This document shows, piece after piece, positions 39,245 through 48,763 of a stretch of 53,338 nucleotides of DNA; the first letter of the stretch is position 1; every line of letters starts with the position of its first letter. The position numbers and the translations under genes were made by a program. The notes beneath the pieces are model-generated. The model ran no database searches, was not told the origin of the DNA, and worked only from the letters and a program-made list of their open reading frames with translations. The stretch spans positions 1 through 53,338 of the forward strand of contig CAJOLA010000006.1 of NCBI GenBank assembly GCA_905235275.1. The letters run 5' to 3'. This stretch comes from an uncultured Lachnospiraceae bacterium. Lineage in GTDB: Bacteria; Bacillota; Clostridia; Lachnospirales; Lachnospiraceae.

Positions 39245-39976
39245 TTATTCATCCTCCCAGTTATGGAAAACATTCTGTACGTCATCATCTTCATCCAGCA
39301 TTTCCAGAATTTTTTCCATGTTCTTAATATCTTCTTCAGATGTAAGTGCAACGGTTGTCTGTGGTATACGGGTGATTTCCGCACTCTCCGTCTCTACAGA
39401 CTCGCTTTCAAGCGCTGCGCATACTCCGTCAAACGCATCGGGCTCCGTAATGATTTCAAAGTATTCATCATCTTCATCATTAAAGTCCTGCGCTCCCGCA
39501 TCAAGTGCAAGCATCATAAGATCGTCGGCATCCATAGCGCACTTTTCTTTTGAAATGACTATAAGACCCTTGGTATCAAACATATATGACACACAACCGG
39601 GCGTGCCTACATTACCGCCACCCTTTGTAAAGCAAAACTTTATATTAGAAGCCGCACGGTTACGGTTGTCGGTAAGTGCCTCGACGATAATTGCGGTTCC
39701 GTTCGGACCGTATCCTTCGTAAAGAATCGTCTCAAGATCGGCTTCACTTCCCGAAGCCGCCTTTTTTATGGCTCTTTCAATCGTATCGTTTGGCATATTG
39801 CATGACTTTGCCTTGGCAACTACCTGCTTTAACTTACTGTTGTTGTTAACATCAGGGCCGCCTTCCTTTACGGCAACGACTATTTCTTTACCGAGTCTTG
39901 TAAAGGTCTTTCCTCTTGCTGCGTCATTTTTTTCTTTTTTAGCTTTAATATTTGAAAACTTGGAATGTCCGGACAT
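39245..39976 (-). CDS. YebC/PmpR family protein
   Basis: MSGHSKFSNIKAKKEKNDAARGKTFTRLGKEI, FCFTKGGGNVG. Confidence 0.97.
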   Translation of the reverse strand: MSGHSKFSNIKAKKEKNDAARGKTFTRLGKEIVVAVKEGGPDVNNNSKLKQVVAKAKSCNMPNDTIERAIKKAASGSEADLETILYEGYGPNGTAIIVEALTDNRNRAASNIKFCFTKGGGNVGTPGCVSYMFDTKGLIVISKEKCAMDADDLMMLALDAGAQDFNDEDDEYFEIITEPDAFDGVCAALESESVETESAEITRIPQTTVALTSEEDIKNMEKILEMLDEDDDVQNVFHNWEDE

Positions 39977-40006
39977 TTTAAAACCTCTCTTTTTTTATAA
40001 AAAATA

Positions 40007-40037
40007 CGGGGCCCGGATGAAATCTCACCATGCCCCG
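40007..40037 (-). terminator. Intrinsic terminator downstream of rpsO
   Basis: CGGGGC...GCCCCG stem, T-run on the minus strand. Confidence 0.65.
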
Positions 40038-40054
40038 CATACAAAACAATAAAA

Positions 40055-40321
40055 TTACTTTCTTAATCCGAGTCTGCTAATCAGAGTACGATAAGCCTCG
40101 ATATCTTTATTCTTAAGATAATCAAGCAAGCCTCTTCTCTTACCAACCATCTTCAAAAGACCCCTTGTAGAGTGATAATCTTTCTTGTTTACCTTAAGAT
40201 GCTCAGTAAGCTCTTTGATACGCTCTGTAAGAAGGGCCACCTGAACCTCAGGAGATCCCGTATCATTAGCATCTCGACCGTATTCTTCAATAATCTGTTT
40301 TTTCTTTTCTGCTGAAATCAT
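40055..40321 (-). CDS. rpsO: 30S ribosomal protein S15
   Basis: 88 aa; [48 protein letters not shown]. Confidence 0.98.
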   Translation of the reverse strand: MISAEKKKQIIEEYGRDANDTGSPEVQVALLTERIKELTEHLKVNKKDYHSTRGLLKMVGKRRGLLDYLKNKDIEAYRTLISRLGLRK

Positions 40322-40364
40322 TATAAAATCCTCCTAAAAATCCTATAGAATCCCGAATGATTAA

Positions 40365-40396
40365 GTGGCGGTAGGAGTCACCAACCACCGAACCAC
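40365..40396 (-). promoter_or_regulatory. rpsO 5' leader stem-loop (candidate S15 autoregulatory element)
   Basis: Minus strand GTGG-tt-CGGTGG-ttggtgactc-CTACCG-CCAC between promoter and SD. Confidence 0.45.
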
Positions 40397-40414
40397 CGGT
40401 TACTACATCTTGGG

Positions 40415-40443
40415 ATTATAACATGCGAAACGCTACTGTGCAA
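40415..40443 (-). promoter_or_regulatory. Sigma-A-like promoter of rpsO
   Basis: Minus strand TTGCAC, 17 nt, TATAAT; the -35 lies in the 3' end of ribF. Confidence 0.7.
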
Positions 40444-41365
40444 GCAGTTTTACGGCTTCTTTTATGTCATCTTCAATTTGAGTTGAAAGAGCTTCAACCG
40501 AATCGAATTTGGTTTCTTCTCTGATAAAATCATGAAGGTGAACCGCAAAAAACTCCCCGTAAATATCTTTGTCCGATGAATAATCGAGCAAATGCGTTTC
40601 AACACTTATCTCCCTGTTATCTGTTATTGTAGGACATACGCCTATATTTGTCACGGCATTGTATACTTTACCGTCTATAACCGCCTTTGAGGCATATACT
40701 CCTAAAGGCGGTATTAATTTGTCCTTTCGCGGATACAGATTAATGGTGGGCATACCCATTTTTCTGCCCTTTCTCTTGCCTGATTCGGTGATTCCCGCAA
40801 TCAGATAATCGTATCCCAAAAGCTCATTTGCTTTCTTTAAATCGCCGTTTTTGATCAATTCCCTGATTCTTGTGGAGCTGATCTCAAGATCATCGGCCTT
40901 TTCCTTATCCATTACGGTAAGATCGAAGCCGTAAACCATTTGAGCTTTTTCAAAATCCTCTATACCGCCCTTTTTATCTTTACCGAATCGGAAATCACTG
41001 CCGATTGTCACGGCGCCTGTATTTAACATATCGGCAAGAAAGAAATTAATAAAATCATCCGGACTCATATTTTTTAATAAGTCCGTAAATTCCAAAACCA
41101 CCATTACGTCAACACCAATCTGTTCAAGAAGATATTTCTTTTCTTTTAAGGTTGTAAGGACGCAAGGGTTAGATTCCTCGGAAATATCCGCAGTGTTATT
41201 GAAAGTAATGACGCACGATAACATGTTGGAATATTTTGCGCATCTGATGGTCTCATCAATAAGCGCACGATGCCCCAGATGAATACCGTCAAACTTTCCA
41301 ATGGTCACTGAAACAGACCCGGAGTTGTTGTAATTTTCAATTTCATCACCCGTTACAATTATCAA
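40433..41365 (-). CDS. ribF: Bifunctional riboflavin kinase/FAD synthetase
   Basis: TIGKFDGIHLGHRALI, KRKGRKMGMPTINLYP. Confidence 0.96.
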   Translation of the reverse strand: MIIVTGDEIENYNNSGSVSVTIGKFDGIHLGHRALIDETIRCAKYSNMLSCVITFNNTADISEESNPCVLTTLKEKKYLLEQIGVDVMVVLEFTDLLKNMSPDDFINFFLADMLNTGAVTIGSDFRFGKDKKGGIEDFEKAQMVYGFDLTVMDKEKADDLEISSTRIRELIKNGDLKKANELLGYDYLIAGITESGKRKGRKMGMPTINLYPRKDKLIPPLGVYASKAVIDGKVYNAVTNIGVCPTITDNREISVETHLLDYSSDKDIYGEFFAVHLHDFIREETKFDSVEALSTQIEDDIKEAVKLLAQ

Positions 41366-41370
41366 ATCAA

Positions 41371-42267
41371 TTACTCCCCGAAATAATATTTTATTCTGAA
41401 AATATCGTCTTCCCTTTTGTAAATCGCGGTAAAAATACCTTTTGAATCATAAACCTTAAACATTTCGTTATCGGCAGCTTTAAAATCGCCTTCAAGCATC
41501 TCCGGATATAACTTATTGCCGTTATACAGCAGTCTGTCAAATTCAGCCAAAGTATTTATTCCCGGAAGGTCCTTAAAGACCGCATCCGGCTTAATGATGA
41601 TGTTATTAATCTCGGATGTATTTACTGCCCTTTCAATATCGGATAATTTCAGGCAATCATCCAGACTAAAGCCACCGGATTTGGTTCTTAGCAATTCCTT
41701 CATGCATGCCCCGCACCCGAGCTTTACTCCCACATCATCTATAAGTGTTCTGATATATGTTCCCTTAGAGCACTCAACCGTAAAATCAACCAAGGCATCT
41801 TTTATGCCGTGAATTTCGATGCCGTATATTTCAACGGTCCTGGGCTTTCTTTCAACTTCGATTCCCTGTCTTGCAAGGTCGCAGAGTTTTTTGCCGTGAA
41901 CCTTCAGTGCGGAATACATGGGCGGCACCTGGTCATATTTCCCGACAAAAGAAAAAAGAGCTTCCTCAATACGCAGGCTGTCACTCACCGGCTCTTTTTC
42001 TTCCAAAACGTTACCGCTTAAATCCTGAGTATCTGTTCTTACTCCAAGCAGCATTGTCGCCCGGTAGGTCTTTCCGGAATCCGTAAGCATATCTGCAAGC
42101 CTGGTGGCATTGCCGAGACAAACAGGCAACACGCCACACGCATCCGGATCAAGAGTTCCGGTATGTCCGATTTTTTTTTGATTTAAAATTTTGCGAAGAC
42201 ATGCCACGACATCAAATGATGTATATCCCTTTTCTTTATATACGGGAAGTAAACCGTTATACGCCAT
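41371..42267 (-). CDS. truB: tRNA pseudouridine(55) synthase
   Basis: GHTGTLDPDACGVLPVCLGNATRL; GTYIRTLIDDVG. Confidence 0.97.
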   Translation of the reverse strand: MAYNGLLPVYKEKGYTSFDVVACLRKILNQKKIGHTGTLDPDACGVLPVCLGNATRLADMLTDSGKTYRATMLLGVRTDTQDLSGNVLEEKEPVSDSLRIEEALFSFVGKYDQVPPMYSALKVHGKKLCDLARQGIEVERKPRTVEIYGIEIHGIKDALVDFTVECSKGTYIRTLIDDVGVKLGCGACMKELLRTKSGGFSLDDCLKLSDIERAVNTSEINNIIIKPDAVFKDLPGINTLAEFDRLLYNGNKLYPEMLEGDFKAADNEMFKVYDSKGIFTAIYKREDDIFRIKYYFGE

Positions 42268-43225
42268 TTTTATCAATACTCTCTTTTATGCAATCACAGA
42301 CATCCTGTAAAATCTCATCATATCCCTTATATGACGAAAAGCCTGCGGCTCTGATATGACCGCCGCCACCGTATTTGGAAGCGATGACACTGACGTCAAT
42401 AAGCTTTTTGGAACGAAGACTTACCTTTTTACAACCGTCTCCCGGATATATGAATATGGCAACCTCAACACCTTTGGTAAGTCGAAGCTGCTCCACGATA
42501 CCTCCGAGATCGGATGCGGATGCATTTGTTTCTTTTAATTCTTCGGGTGTCAGTATTGAATAAATACCAAATCCGTCATCAAACAGTACGCTTTTTGAAA
42601 GCACAATCCCGAGGGCCTTGGATGCTTCAAAAGTTCTGGCATAAAACGAATTATCAATTATTGAAGTAAAATCAAATCCGTATGTAATAAGCTTTGCCGC
42701 AATCGTTAATGTCTTTTCGGATGTGCATTCATACTTAAACACACCTGTGTCGTGAACTATACCCGTATAAAGACATTCGGCAATATCTTTATTAATGAGC
42801 TTCTCATCGAGCAATTCATACAACACTTCACATGTTGAACTTGCATCACCTTTAATTTCGTTAAATTCGGCAAAAGAACCGTCATTACTTACGTGATGAT
42901 CAATGCAGACGGTTTTTTTTGCAGAGTTAAACATATCAATAAAGGGCTTAATCCTGTCAGATGTTGAGCAATCAAGAACAAAAAACACGTCAAATACCTT
43001 ATCGGTATCGGGTTCATGTTTTATTTCATTTATACCGCATAAAAATTTAAAAGACGGGTCAGTTTCTTCAAGATAGATATGCGGTTCAATATCTTTGTAG
43101 TTATTCCTGATGTAATTGAAAAGCGCGAGGGTTGAACCCGTACAATCACCGTCAGGTCTGACGTGTCCGGTTATGGCAACCGTTTTCGCACCTGTAAGTA
43201 TAGTGCTTAAATCCATTCCGATCAC
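42257..43225 (-). CDS. nrnA: DHH/DHHA1 phosphoesterase NrnA (oligoribonuclease / pAp phosphatase)
   Basis: HVRPDGDCTGSTLAL, CIDHHVSN, GGGGHIRAAGF. Confidence 0.94.
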   Translation of the reverse strand: MIGMDLSTILTGAKTVAITGHVRPDGDCTGSTLALFNYIRNNYKDIEPHIYLEETDPSFKFLCGINEIKHEPDTDKVFDVFFVLDCSTSDRIKPFIDMFNSAKKTVCIDHHVSNDGSFAEFNEIKGDASSTCEVLYELLDEKLINKDIAECLYTGIVHDTGVFKYECTSEKTLTIAAKLITYGFDFTSIIDNSFYARTFEASKALGIVLSKSVLFDDGFGIYSILTPEELKETNASASDLGGIVEQLRLTKGVEVAIFIYPGDGCKKVSLRSKKLIDVSVIASKYGGGGHIRAAGFSSYKGYDEILQDVCDCIKESIDKNGV

Positions 43226-43581
43226 TCCTCTTTTTCCATGGTATCATCAATAATTTTTGACATCTTTACACCATATGCTATGGAATCATCCGCAATAAAC
43301 GTAATTTCAGGCGTGTTACGAAGATTCACGTTTTCGGCAAGCTTCTTTCTGATAAATCTTTCGGCGCTTTGCAGACCTTCAATTGTACTTTGTAAATCCG
43401 CATCATCTCCCAAAACGCTGATATATGCCTTGCATGTTTTTAAATCCGGTGCAACGTAAACATCAGTTACGCTTGTCATCTCATTGACGCGCGGGTCTTT
43501 TATTTCGCTTCGGATAATATTACTGAGTTCTTTATGAACCTCATTATTAATTCGAATGTTTTTAATGCTGTTTTTACGCAT
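43222..43581 (-). CDS. rbfA: Ribosome-binding factor A
   Basis: ELSNIIRSEIKDPRVNEMTSVTDVYVAPDLK; between infB and nrnA. Confidence 0.95.
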   Translation of the reverse strand: MRKNSIKNIRINNEVHKELSNIIRSEIKDPRVNEMTSVTDVYVAPDLKTCKAYISVLGDDADLQSTIEGLQSAERFIRKKLAENVNLRNTPEITFIADDSIAYGVKMSKIIDDTMEKEE

Positions 43582-43595
43582 AACCTTCTCCGTAA

Positions 43596-46136
43596 TTAAT
43601 TTCTTGGTATTTCAAACATTTCAGATGCTTCAACAATATCACCTTCTGCAATATCGTTAAAGCCTTCAAATACAAGACCGCACTCGGTACCGCCCTTTAC
43701 TTCCCTTACCTCATCCTTAAAGTGCTTTAATGATGCGATAGGACCGTTGAAGATCTCTTCTCCGTCACGTGTAATCTTAACGGTTGATTTAGCGGTAATC
43801 TTACCGTCAGTTACGATGGCACCTGCGATATTACCGACACCTGATGCCTTAAATATCTGCTTAATCTCGGCATGACCGATAACTCTTTCTTCGTAAATAG
43901 GCTCAAGCATTCCTTTAAGAGCGGCCTCTACATCGTCAATAGCGTCATAAATGACATTGTAAAGTCTGATATCAACGTCTTCGTTTTCAGCAGTGTCCTT
44001 AGCCTGATTGTCAGGTTTAACGTTAAATCCGAGAATAATGGCATTGGATGCCGAAGCCAAAATAACATCGGACTCATTAATGTTACCTACACCGCCGTGA
44101 ATTATCTTAACGATAACCTCATCGTTTGAAAGCTTTTCAAGACTCTGCTTAATCGCCTCAACAGAACCCTGTACGTCCGCTTTAACGATAATCTTAAGCT
44201 CTTTTAATGTACCGGCTTTAATCTGGTCAAAGAGGTCATCAAGAGACATTCTGTGTCTGCTCTTATCAACCATCTTTTTCTTCTCTTCCGATACGAAGGT
44301 TCCGGCAAAGCTTCTTGCCTCTTTTTCGTTGCCGAATGCCATAAGAATCTCACCGGCATTTGGAACCTCGTTAAGACCTAAAATCTCAACCGGAGTTGAA
44401 GGTCCTGCTTCCTTGATTCTCTTCTGATGGTCATTGAGCATCGCTCTGATTTTACCGAATGAAGATCCGGCCGCAACGCTGTCTCCCACATGAAGAGTAC
44501 CCTTTTGAACAAGTACCGTTGCAACAACACCACGTCCCTTATCAAGCTCGGCTTCAATCACGATACCTCTTGCCATTCTCTTTTTGTTGGCCTTAAGCTC
44601 AAGGACATCTGCGGTAAGCATAATCATCTCAAGAAGATCTTCTATTCCTTCGCCGGTATGAGCGGATACAGGACAGAATACGGTAGTACCGCCCCATTCT
44701 TCAGGGACGAGTTCATATTCCATAAGCTCCTGTTTAACCTTTTCAACGTTAGCCGTAGGTTTATCAATCTTATTAACGGCAACGATAATTTCGACACCTG
44801 CAGACTTTGCATGGTTGATGGCCTCTACCGTCTGTGGCATAACACCGTCATCGGCAGCAACAACAAGAATTGCGATATCCGTAGACTGTGCACCTCTCAT
44901 TCGCATTGAGGTAAATGCTTCATGACCCGGTGTGTCAAGGAAAGTAATCGGTCTTCCGCCTGCAGTCTTAACCTGATAAGCACCGATTTTCTGAGTAATT
45001 CCGCCGGACTCTTTATCCGTAACATTAGTTTCTCTGATAGCATCAAGAAGAGATGTTTTACCGTGATCTACGTGTCCCATTACGGCAACAACGGGAGGTC
45101 TTTCGGTCATCTTGCTTTCATCTTCATCCTCTTCTTTAAGAAGCTCTGCAATTACATCAACCTTTTCTTCCCTGTCACAAAGGCAGTCATATTCAAGCGC
45201 TATTTCTTCCGCCGTCTCATAATCGATTTCCTGATTAATCGTTACTACCTGACCTTTAAGGAAAAGATCCTTAACAAGCTGTCCGGGTTGTTTCTTTAAC
45301 ATTTCGGCAAGCTGCTTAATGGTAAGAAAATCGGGAAGAATAAGGTGTTTAATTACCTCTTCCTTTTTCTTTGGCTTTTCTATCGGCTGTTCTGTCTTGA
45401 AATTGTCTTTTTCTTTGTTCTTTGATTTATCCTTATGCTTGTCATGCTTATCGTGCTTATCATGCTTGCCGTGCTTCTGGTCGGAATAATCAAGATTTTC
45501 ACGTTCTTCCTTTTTGGATTCGTAATCTTTTTTCTTATCGAACTTTTTATTTCTCTTATCGCCTGAAGGCTGACCCTGAGGTGCATCCTGCGGAGCGGTC
45601 TTGTTTTCGAACTTAGCTTTTGGCTGAGCAGGTGCTTCATTTCTCTCATGCTTGGGACGTGTGAATTCCTTATTTACCTTTTCTTCCGTCTGCTTGGGAG
45701 CTGCAGGTCTTTGAGGAGGCTGTTTTTGTCTGTTTAAGACACGTCTGTTATCCTCTCTCTTATTCTTGTCGCTGTTCTGCGGGAAATAAAGCTGTGATAT
45801 TTTATGCTTCTTTTCTTTTGAATCATCACCCTGCTTTTGTTCTTTTTTATTATCATTTGAAGAAGGTGACGTCTTTTCCGCTGTTTTTGCGGCATCTTTT
45901 TCTGCAGGCTTTTCCGTTGATTTTACTGCAGGCTTTTCTTCTTTTGTTGCTTTTTTTTGCTTTGCTTTTTTTTCGGAATCACTGCCCGCAGCCGGAGCAA
46001 ATTTTGCTCTTACTTTCTTTTCTTCTTCTTCCGTAAGTCCGCTCATCGCCTTATATTCTTTGTCAGGTGTGTTGAGCAACTGACAAATGTCTTTAGATGA
46101 AATATTTAAAATTTTTGCTAATTCATAAACCCTCAT
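43596..46136 (-). CDS. infB: Translation initiation factor IF-2
   Basis: 846 aa; [28 protein letters not shown]; long Lys-rich N-terminal extension. Confidence 0.98.
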   Translation of the reverse strand: MRVYELAKILNISSKDICQLLNTPDKEYKAMSGLTEEEEKKVRAKFAPAAGSDSEKKAKQKKATKEEKPAVKSTEKPAEKDAAKTAEKTSPSSNDNKKEQKQGDDSKEKKHKISQLYFPQNSDKNKREDNRRVLNRQKQPPQRPAAPKQTEEKVNKEFTRPKHERNEAPAQPKAKFENKTAPQDAPQGQPSGDKRNKKFDKKKDYESKKEERENLDYSDQKHGKHDKHDKHDKHKDKSKNKEKDNFKTEQPIEKPKKKEEVIKHLILPDFLTIKQLAEMLKKQPGQLVKDLFLKGQVVTINQEIDYETAEEIALEYDCLCDREEKVDVIAELLKEEDEDESKMTERPPVVAVMGHVDHGKTSLLDAIRETNVTDKESGGITQKIGAYQVKTAGGRPITFLDTPGHEAFTSMRMRGAQSTDIAILVVAADDGVMPQTVEAINHAKSAGVEIIVAVNKIDKPTANVEKVKQELMEYELVPEEWGGTTVFCPVSAHTGEGIEDLLEMIMLTADVLELKANKKRMARGIVIEAELDKGRGVVATVLVQKGTLHVGDSVAAGSSFGKIRAMLNDHQKRIKEAGPSTPVEILGLNEVPNAGEILMAFGNEKEARSFAGTFVSEEKKKMVDKSRHRMSLDDLFDQIKAGTLKELKIIVKADVQGSVEAIKQSLEKLSNDEVIVKIIHGGVGNINESDVILASASNAIILGFNVKPDNQAKDTAENEDVDIRLYNVIYDAIDDVEAALKGMLEPIYEERVIGHAEIKQIFKASGVGNIAGAIVTDGKITAKSTVKITRDGEEIFNGPIASLKHFKDEVREVKGGTECGLVFEGFNDIAEGDIVEASEMFEIPRN

Positions 46137-46152
46137 ACACGCTTTTCCTTTC

Positions 46153-46461
46153 TCATTTAATTTTTATTATCGCATCTGCAAGCCCTTTATCCAGCACGGC
46201 TGCAACTGCTCTGTATTCGTCTCCGATACAATGTCCCAATTCTTCTTTTGTAAGAACTTCGATAATTGGTACGTTGTAAAATGTACATTTATCGTTAAAA
46301 AGCTTCTTGGTGTTGTCTGAAGCGTCCGTTGCCACAATTACCAGATGAGCTTCTGATTTTTTTACTGATGCTTCCGATGCAAATTCACCGCTTACCAATT
46401 TTCCGGCTTTCTTTGCCAAACCAATCATGGATTGCAATTTATCAGGCTTCAAAACTTTCAA
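46153..46461 (-). CDS. L7Ae/L30e family protein (YlxQ-like)
   Basis: [27 protein letters not shown]; between nusA/rnpM and infB. Confidence 0.88.
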   Translation of the reverse strand: MKVLKPDKLQSMIGLAKKAGKLVSGEFASEASVKKSEAHLVIVATDASDNTKKLFNDKCTFYNVPIIEVLTKEELGHCIGDEYRAVAAVLDKGLADAIIKIK

Positions 46462-46714
46462 GCTCCTCTTTTATTTGTTTATAGATGTCTTCGGTAATTC
46501 TGCATTTAAAAGAACGTTCTAACCCTTTTGACTTAACGGCTCTTTCGAGGCATTCCGGACTCTTGCAAATATATGCCCCTCTGCCGTTTGTCTTACCCGT
46601 TCTGTCAATGCTGATATCCGATTGATTTTTGACGATTCTTAAAAGCTCGTCTTTATTTTTCATAAGACCGCAACCGATACATTTACGATCATGATTCTTT
46701 TTGTTCGTTGTCAT
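46442..46714 (-). CDS. rnpM: YlxR family protein (RnpM)
   Basis: RKCIGCGLMKNKDELLRIVK, GRGAYICKSPECLERAVK. Confidence 0.93.
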   Translation of the reverse strand: MTTNKKNHDRKCIGCGLMKNKDELLRIVKNQSDISIDRTGKTNGRGAYICKSPECLERAVKSKGLERSFKCRITEDIYKQIKEELESFEA

Positions 46715-48068
46715 CTTCCGTATCCGTTATATCTTCACTCACATCGTCATCAGATTCGTCAGTTTTGGGGGCTTCATCCGGTCCATCCGCATCTGCTTCA
46801 TGTTCGACTTCCGTTTCTGCAGCTTCGGCATCAGAAAGCTCTTCCGCTTCTTTTGCAATTACATCATCCGCATCTTCCATGTCTGAAGCGATATCTTCCT
46901 GAATTATATCTGCACCTTGGGCATCATCAATCCCTGTATGGAATTCATCTTCATTAGCCTCAGGAGCTTCAATTGCCTCTTCATCACTTTGCATGAATTC
47001 CTCAGCCTGTGACTCACTCTTAATATCAATACCGTAGCCAGTGAGCTTTGCCGCAAGTCTTACGTTTTGTCCGGCCTTTCCGATTGCAAGAGATAACTGC
47101 TTGTCAGAAACAACGAGCTGTGCTTTCTTTTCATCCTCATCGGCAATAATGGAAACAACCTTTGCGGGGCTGAGTGCATTAACGATAAGCTGTGCGGGGT
47201 TTTCATCCCATGTGATGATATCTATCTGTTCATTACCGAGCTCATTAACGATTGTCTTAACACGCTCTCCGTTACGTCCGACGCAGGCACCCACCGGATC
47301 GACACTCGGATCGTTTGATATAACCGCCATCTTGGTTCTTGAACCGGCCTCTCTTGCTATTGCTTTAATCTCAACGATTCCGCTCTGAATTTCTGCAACG
47401 CCTTCCTCAAAAAGACGTTTAACAAGTAAAGGAGATGTTCTTGATACTCTGATGATTGTTCCGCGTTTTTCTCTGATAGCAACCTCTGATACAACGACTC
47501 TTATTCTGTCGCCGCGCACATAAGATTCACCGGGAACCTGTTCATCAACACGAAGATCTGTCTGAGTCTTTCCGATATCAAGAAGGATATTACCGCGATC
47601 GTCAATTCTTTGAACTATACCGGTTATTATGTTTCCTTCTTTTTCTTTGTACTCTTTGTAAAGCGCTTCCTTTTGTTCTTCTCTTATCTTTTGAACAATC
47701 GCATTTTTAGCCGCCTTTGAAGCCGTTCTTGTAAATTCATCCGTTTTAAACTCGACCTCTACGACATCACCGGGCTTAACATCTTCTTTTATCTTTTTGG
47801 CGCTTGAAAGCTTGATCACTTTATCGTCGTAATCATGTTCGCTTTCAAATTCTTCATCATCGACAACCGTTCTGTTGGCGAAAATATGAAAATCACCGGT
47901 TTCTCTGTCTACCACAACTCTGCAATCGTTGGCATCTTCCTTGGAAGTTCCGTACTGAGCCTTGTACTCTTCTCTTAAAGCTCTTTCGATTGTATCAAAC
48001 ATGGTTTCTTTACTTATTCCTGCTTCCATCTCAAGCGCTTCTACTGCGCTGATAAGATCTTTATTCAT
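46689..48068 (-). CDS. nusA: Transcription termination/antitermination factor NusA
   Basis: S1 (GIVQRIDDRGNILLDIG) and KH domains (VGACVGRNGERVKTIVNEL); acidic C-terminal tail. Confidence 0.97.
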   Translation of the reverse strand: MNKDLISAVEALEMEAGISKETMFDTIERALREEYKAQYGTSKEDANDCRVVVDRETGDFHIFANRTVVDDEEFESEHDYDDKVIKLSSAKKIKEDVKPGDVVEVEFKTDEFTRTASKAAKNAIVQKIREEQKEALYKEYKEKEGNIITGIVQRIDDRGNILLDIGKTQTDLRVDEQVPGESYVRGDRIRVVVSEVAIREKRGTIIRVSRTSPLLVKRLFEEGVAEIQSGIVEIKAIAREAGSRTKMAVISNDPSVDPVGACVGRNGERVKTIVNELGNEQIDIITWDENPAQLIVNALSPAKVVSIIADEDEKKAQLVVSDKQLSLAIGKAGQNVRLAAKLTGYGIDIKSESQAEEFMQSDEEAIEAPEANEDEFHTGIDDAQGADIIQEDIASDMEDADDVIAKEAEELSDAEAAETEVEHEADADGPDEAPKTDESDDDVSEDITDTEDDNEQKES

Positions 48069-48541
48069 TTTTCCTCCTCCACATATGCCAGACGAATATA
48101 TGCCATCTTTTTTCTGTCAAACGTTAATTTATCATTATCATCAGTTATTACTGTAATTTCTTTGTCGGTAAAATCTTCCAGAACACCTTCAAACAAATCA
48201 ATCCCGTTTTCTTTTTCGAAAAGCTTAAATTCGATTCGTTTACCGATGCTTCTTTTGAAGTCTTTTTCTTTTTTTAAGGGCCTCGTAAGCCCCGGAGAAC
48301 TGACTTCAAAGATATACTGCATGTCGATATAATTCTCGTTATCAAGAATAACATTAAATTCCCTGCTTACTTCCTCGCAGTCATTAATTGTTATTCCGCC
48401 GGGCTTATCAATATATACCCTTAAGTAATAATCAGAGCCCTCTTTAACAAAATCAACATCCACAAGCTCATAACCCTTGCCTTCAACAATCGGTTCGATA
48501 AGCTCTGTAGTCTTTTCTTCTATATCATCTCTTTTAATCAA
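48065..48541 (-). CDS. rimP: Ribosome maturation factor RimP
   Basis: YELVDVDFVKEGSDYYLRVYIDKPGGITINDCEEVSREFN, VSSPGLTRPLK. TTG at 48541 with an AAAGGAG SD; the longer ORF start is antisense-free artefact through the tRNA region. Confidence 0.93.
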   Translation of the reverse strand: MIKRDDIEEKTTELIEPIVEGKGYELVDVDFVKEGSDYYLRVYIDKPGGITINDCEEVSREFNVILDNENYIDMQYIFEVSSPGLTRPLKKEKDFKRSIGKRIEFKLFEKENGIDLFEGVLEDFTDKEITVITDDNDKLTFDRKKMAYIRLAYVEEEK

Positions 48542-48565
48542 ACAACCACTCCTTTTGTCATTACC

Positions 48566-48598
48566 ACTAAAAAGAGTGGACCTCTCGGCCCACTCTTT
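48566..48598 (-). terminator. Intrinsic terminator between tRNA-Glu and rimP
   Basis: Minus strand AAAGAGTGGGCC-gaga-GGTCCACTCTTT then TTT; 12-bp stem with one G:U and a GAGA loop. Confidence 0.8.
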
Positions 48599-48618
48599 CC
48601 AAAAATCTACGGTTGCAA

Positions 48619-48690
48619 TAGCTTGTAGGGGAGTCGAACCCCTGTTTCCGCCGTGAGAGGGCGGCGTCTTAACCACTTGACCAACAAGCC
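48619..48690 (-). tRNA. tRNA-Glu (anticodon CTC)
   Basis: Minus strand GGCTTGT...ACAAGCT acceptor (one G:U), anticodon stem CCGCC-CTCTCAC-GGCGG, T arm GGGGTTCGACTCCCC. Confidence 0.93.
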
Positions 48691-48709
48691 GTAATTAAGC
48701 TACCCGAAT

Positions 48710-48738
48710 AATATACACATAAAAAAAAGAAAATGCAA
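48710..48738 (-). promoter_or_regulatory. Sigma-A-like promoter of tRNA-Glu
   Basis: Minus strand TTGCAT, 17 nt, TATATT. Confidence 0.55.
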
Positions 48739-48750
48739 TAGCATTTTCTT
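48721..48750 (-). terminator. Intrinsic terminator downstream of polC
   Basis: Minus strand AAGAAAATGC-tatt-GCATTTTCTT then T-run. Confidence 0.8.
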
Positions 48751-48763
48751 AAAAAATTTAAAA

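Noticed and set aside
45425-45480. Short tandem repeat considered as a CRISPR or minisatellite
   Set aside because: Period of 9 bp within the infB coding frame, no spacers; explained by an HDK protein repeat.
46691-47388. Several + strand ORFs opposite nusA
   Set aside because: Ser- or His/Leu-rich shadows of the acidic NusA C-terminus; no SD or domain.
48542-48676. N-terminal extension of RimP (MVKTPPSHGGNRGSTPLQ...)
   Set aside because: It is the translation of tRNA-Glu plus the terminator; a TTG with an SD at 48541 is the likely start.
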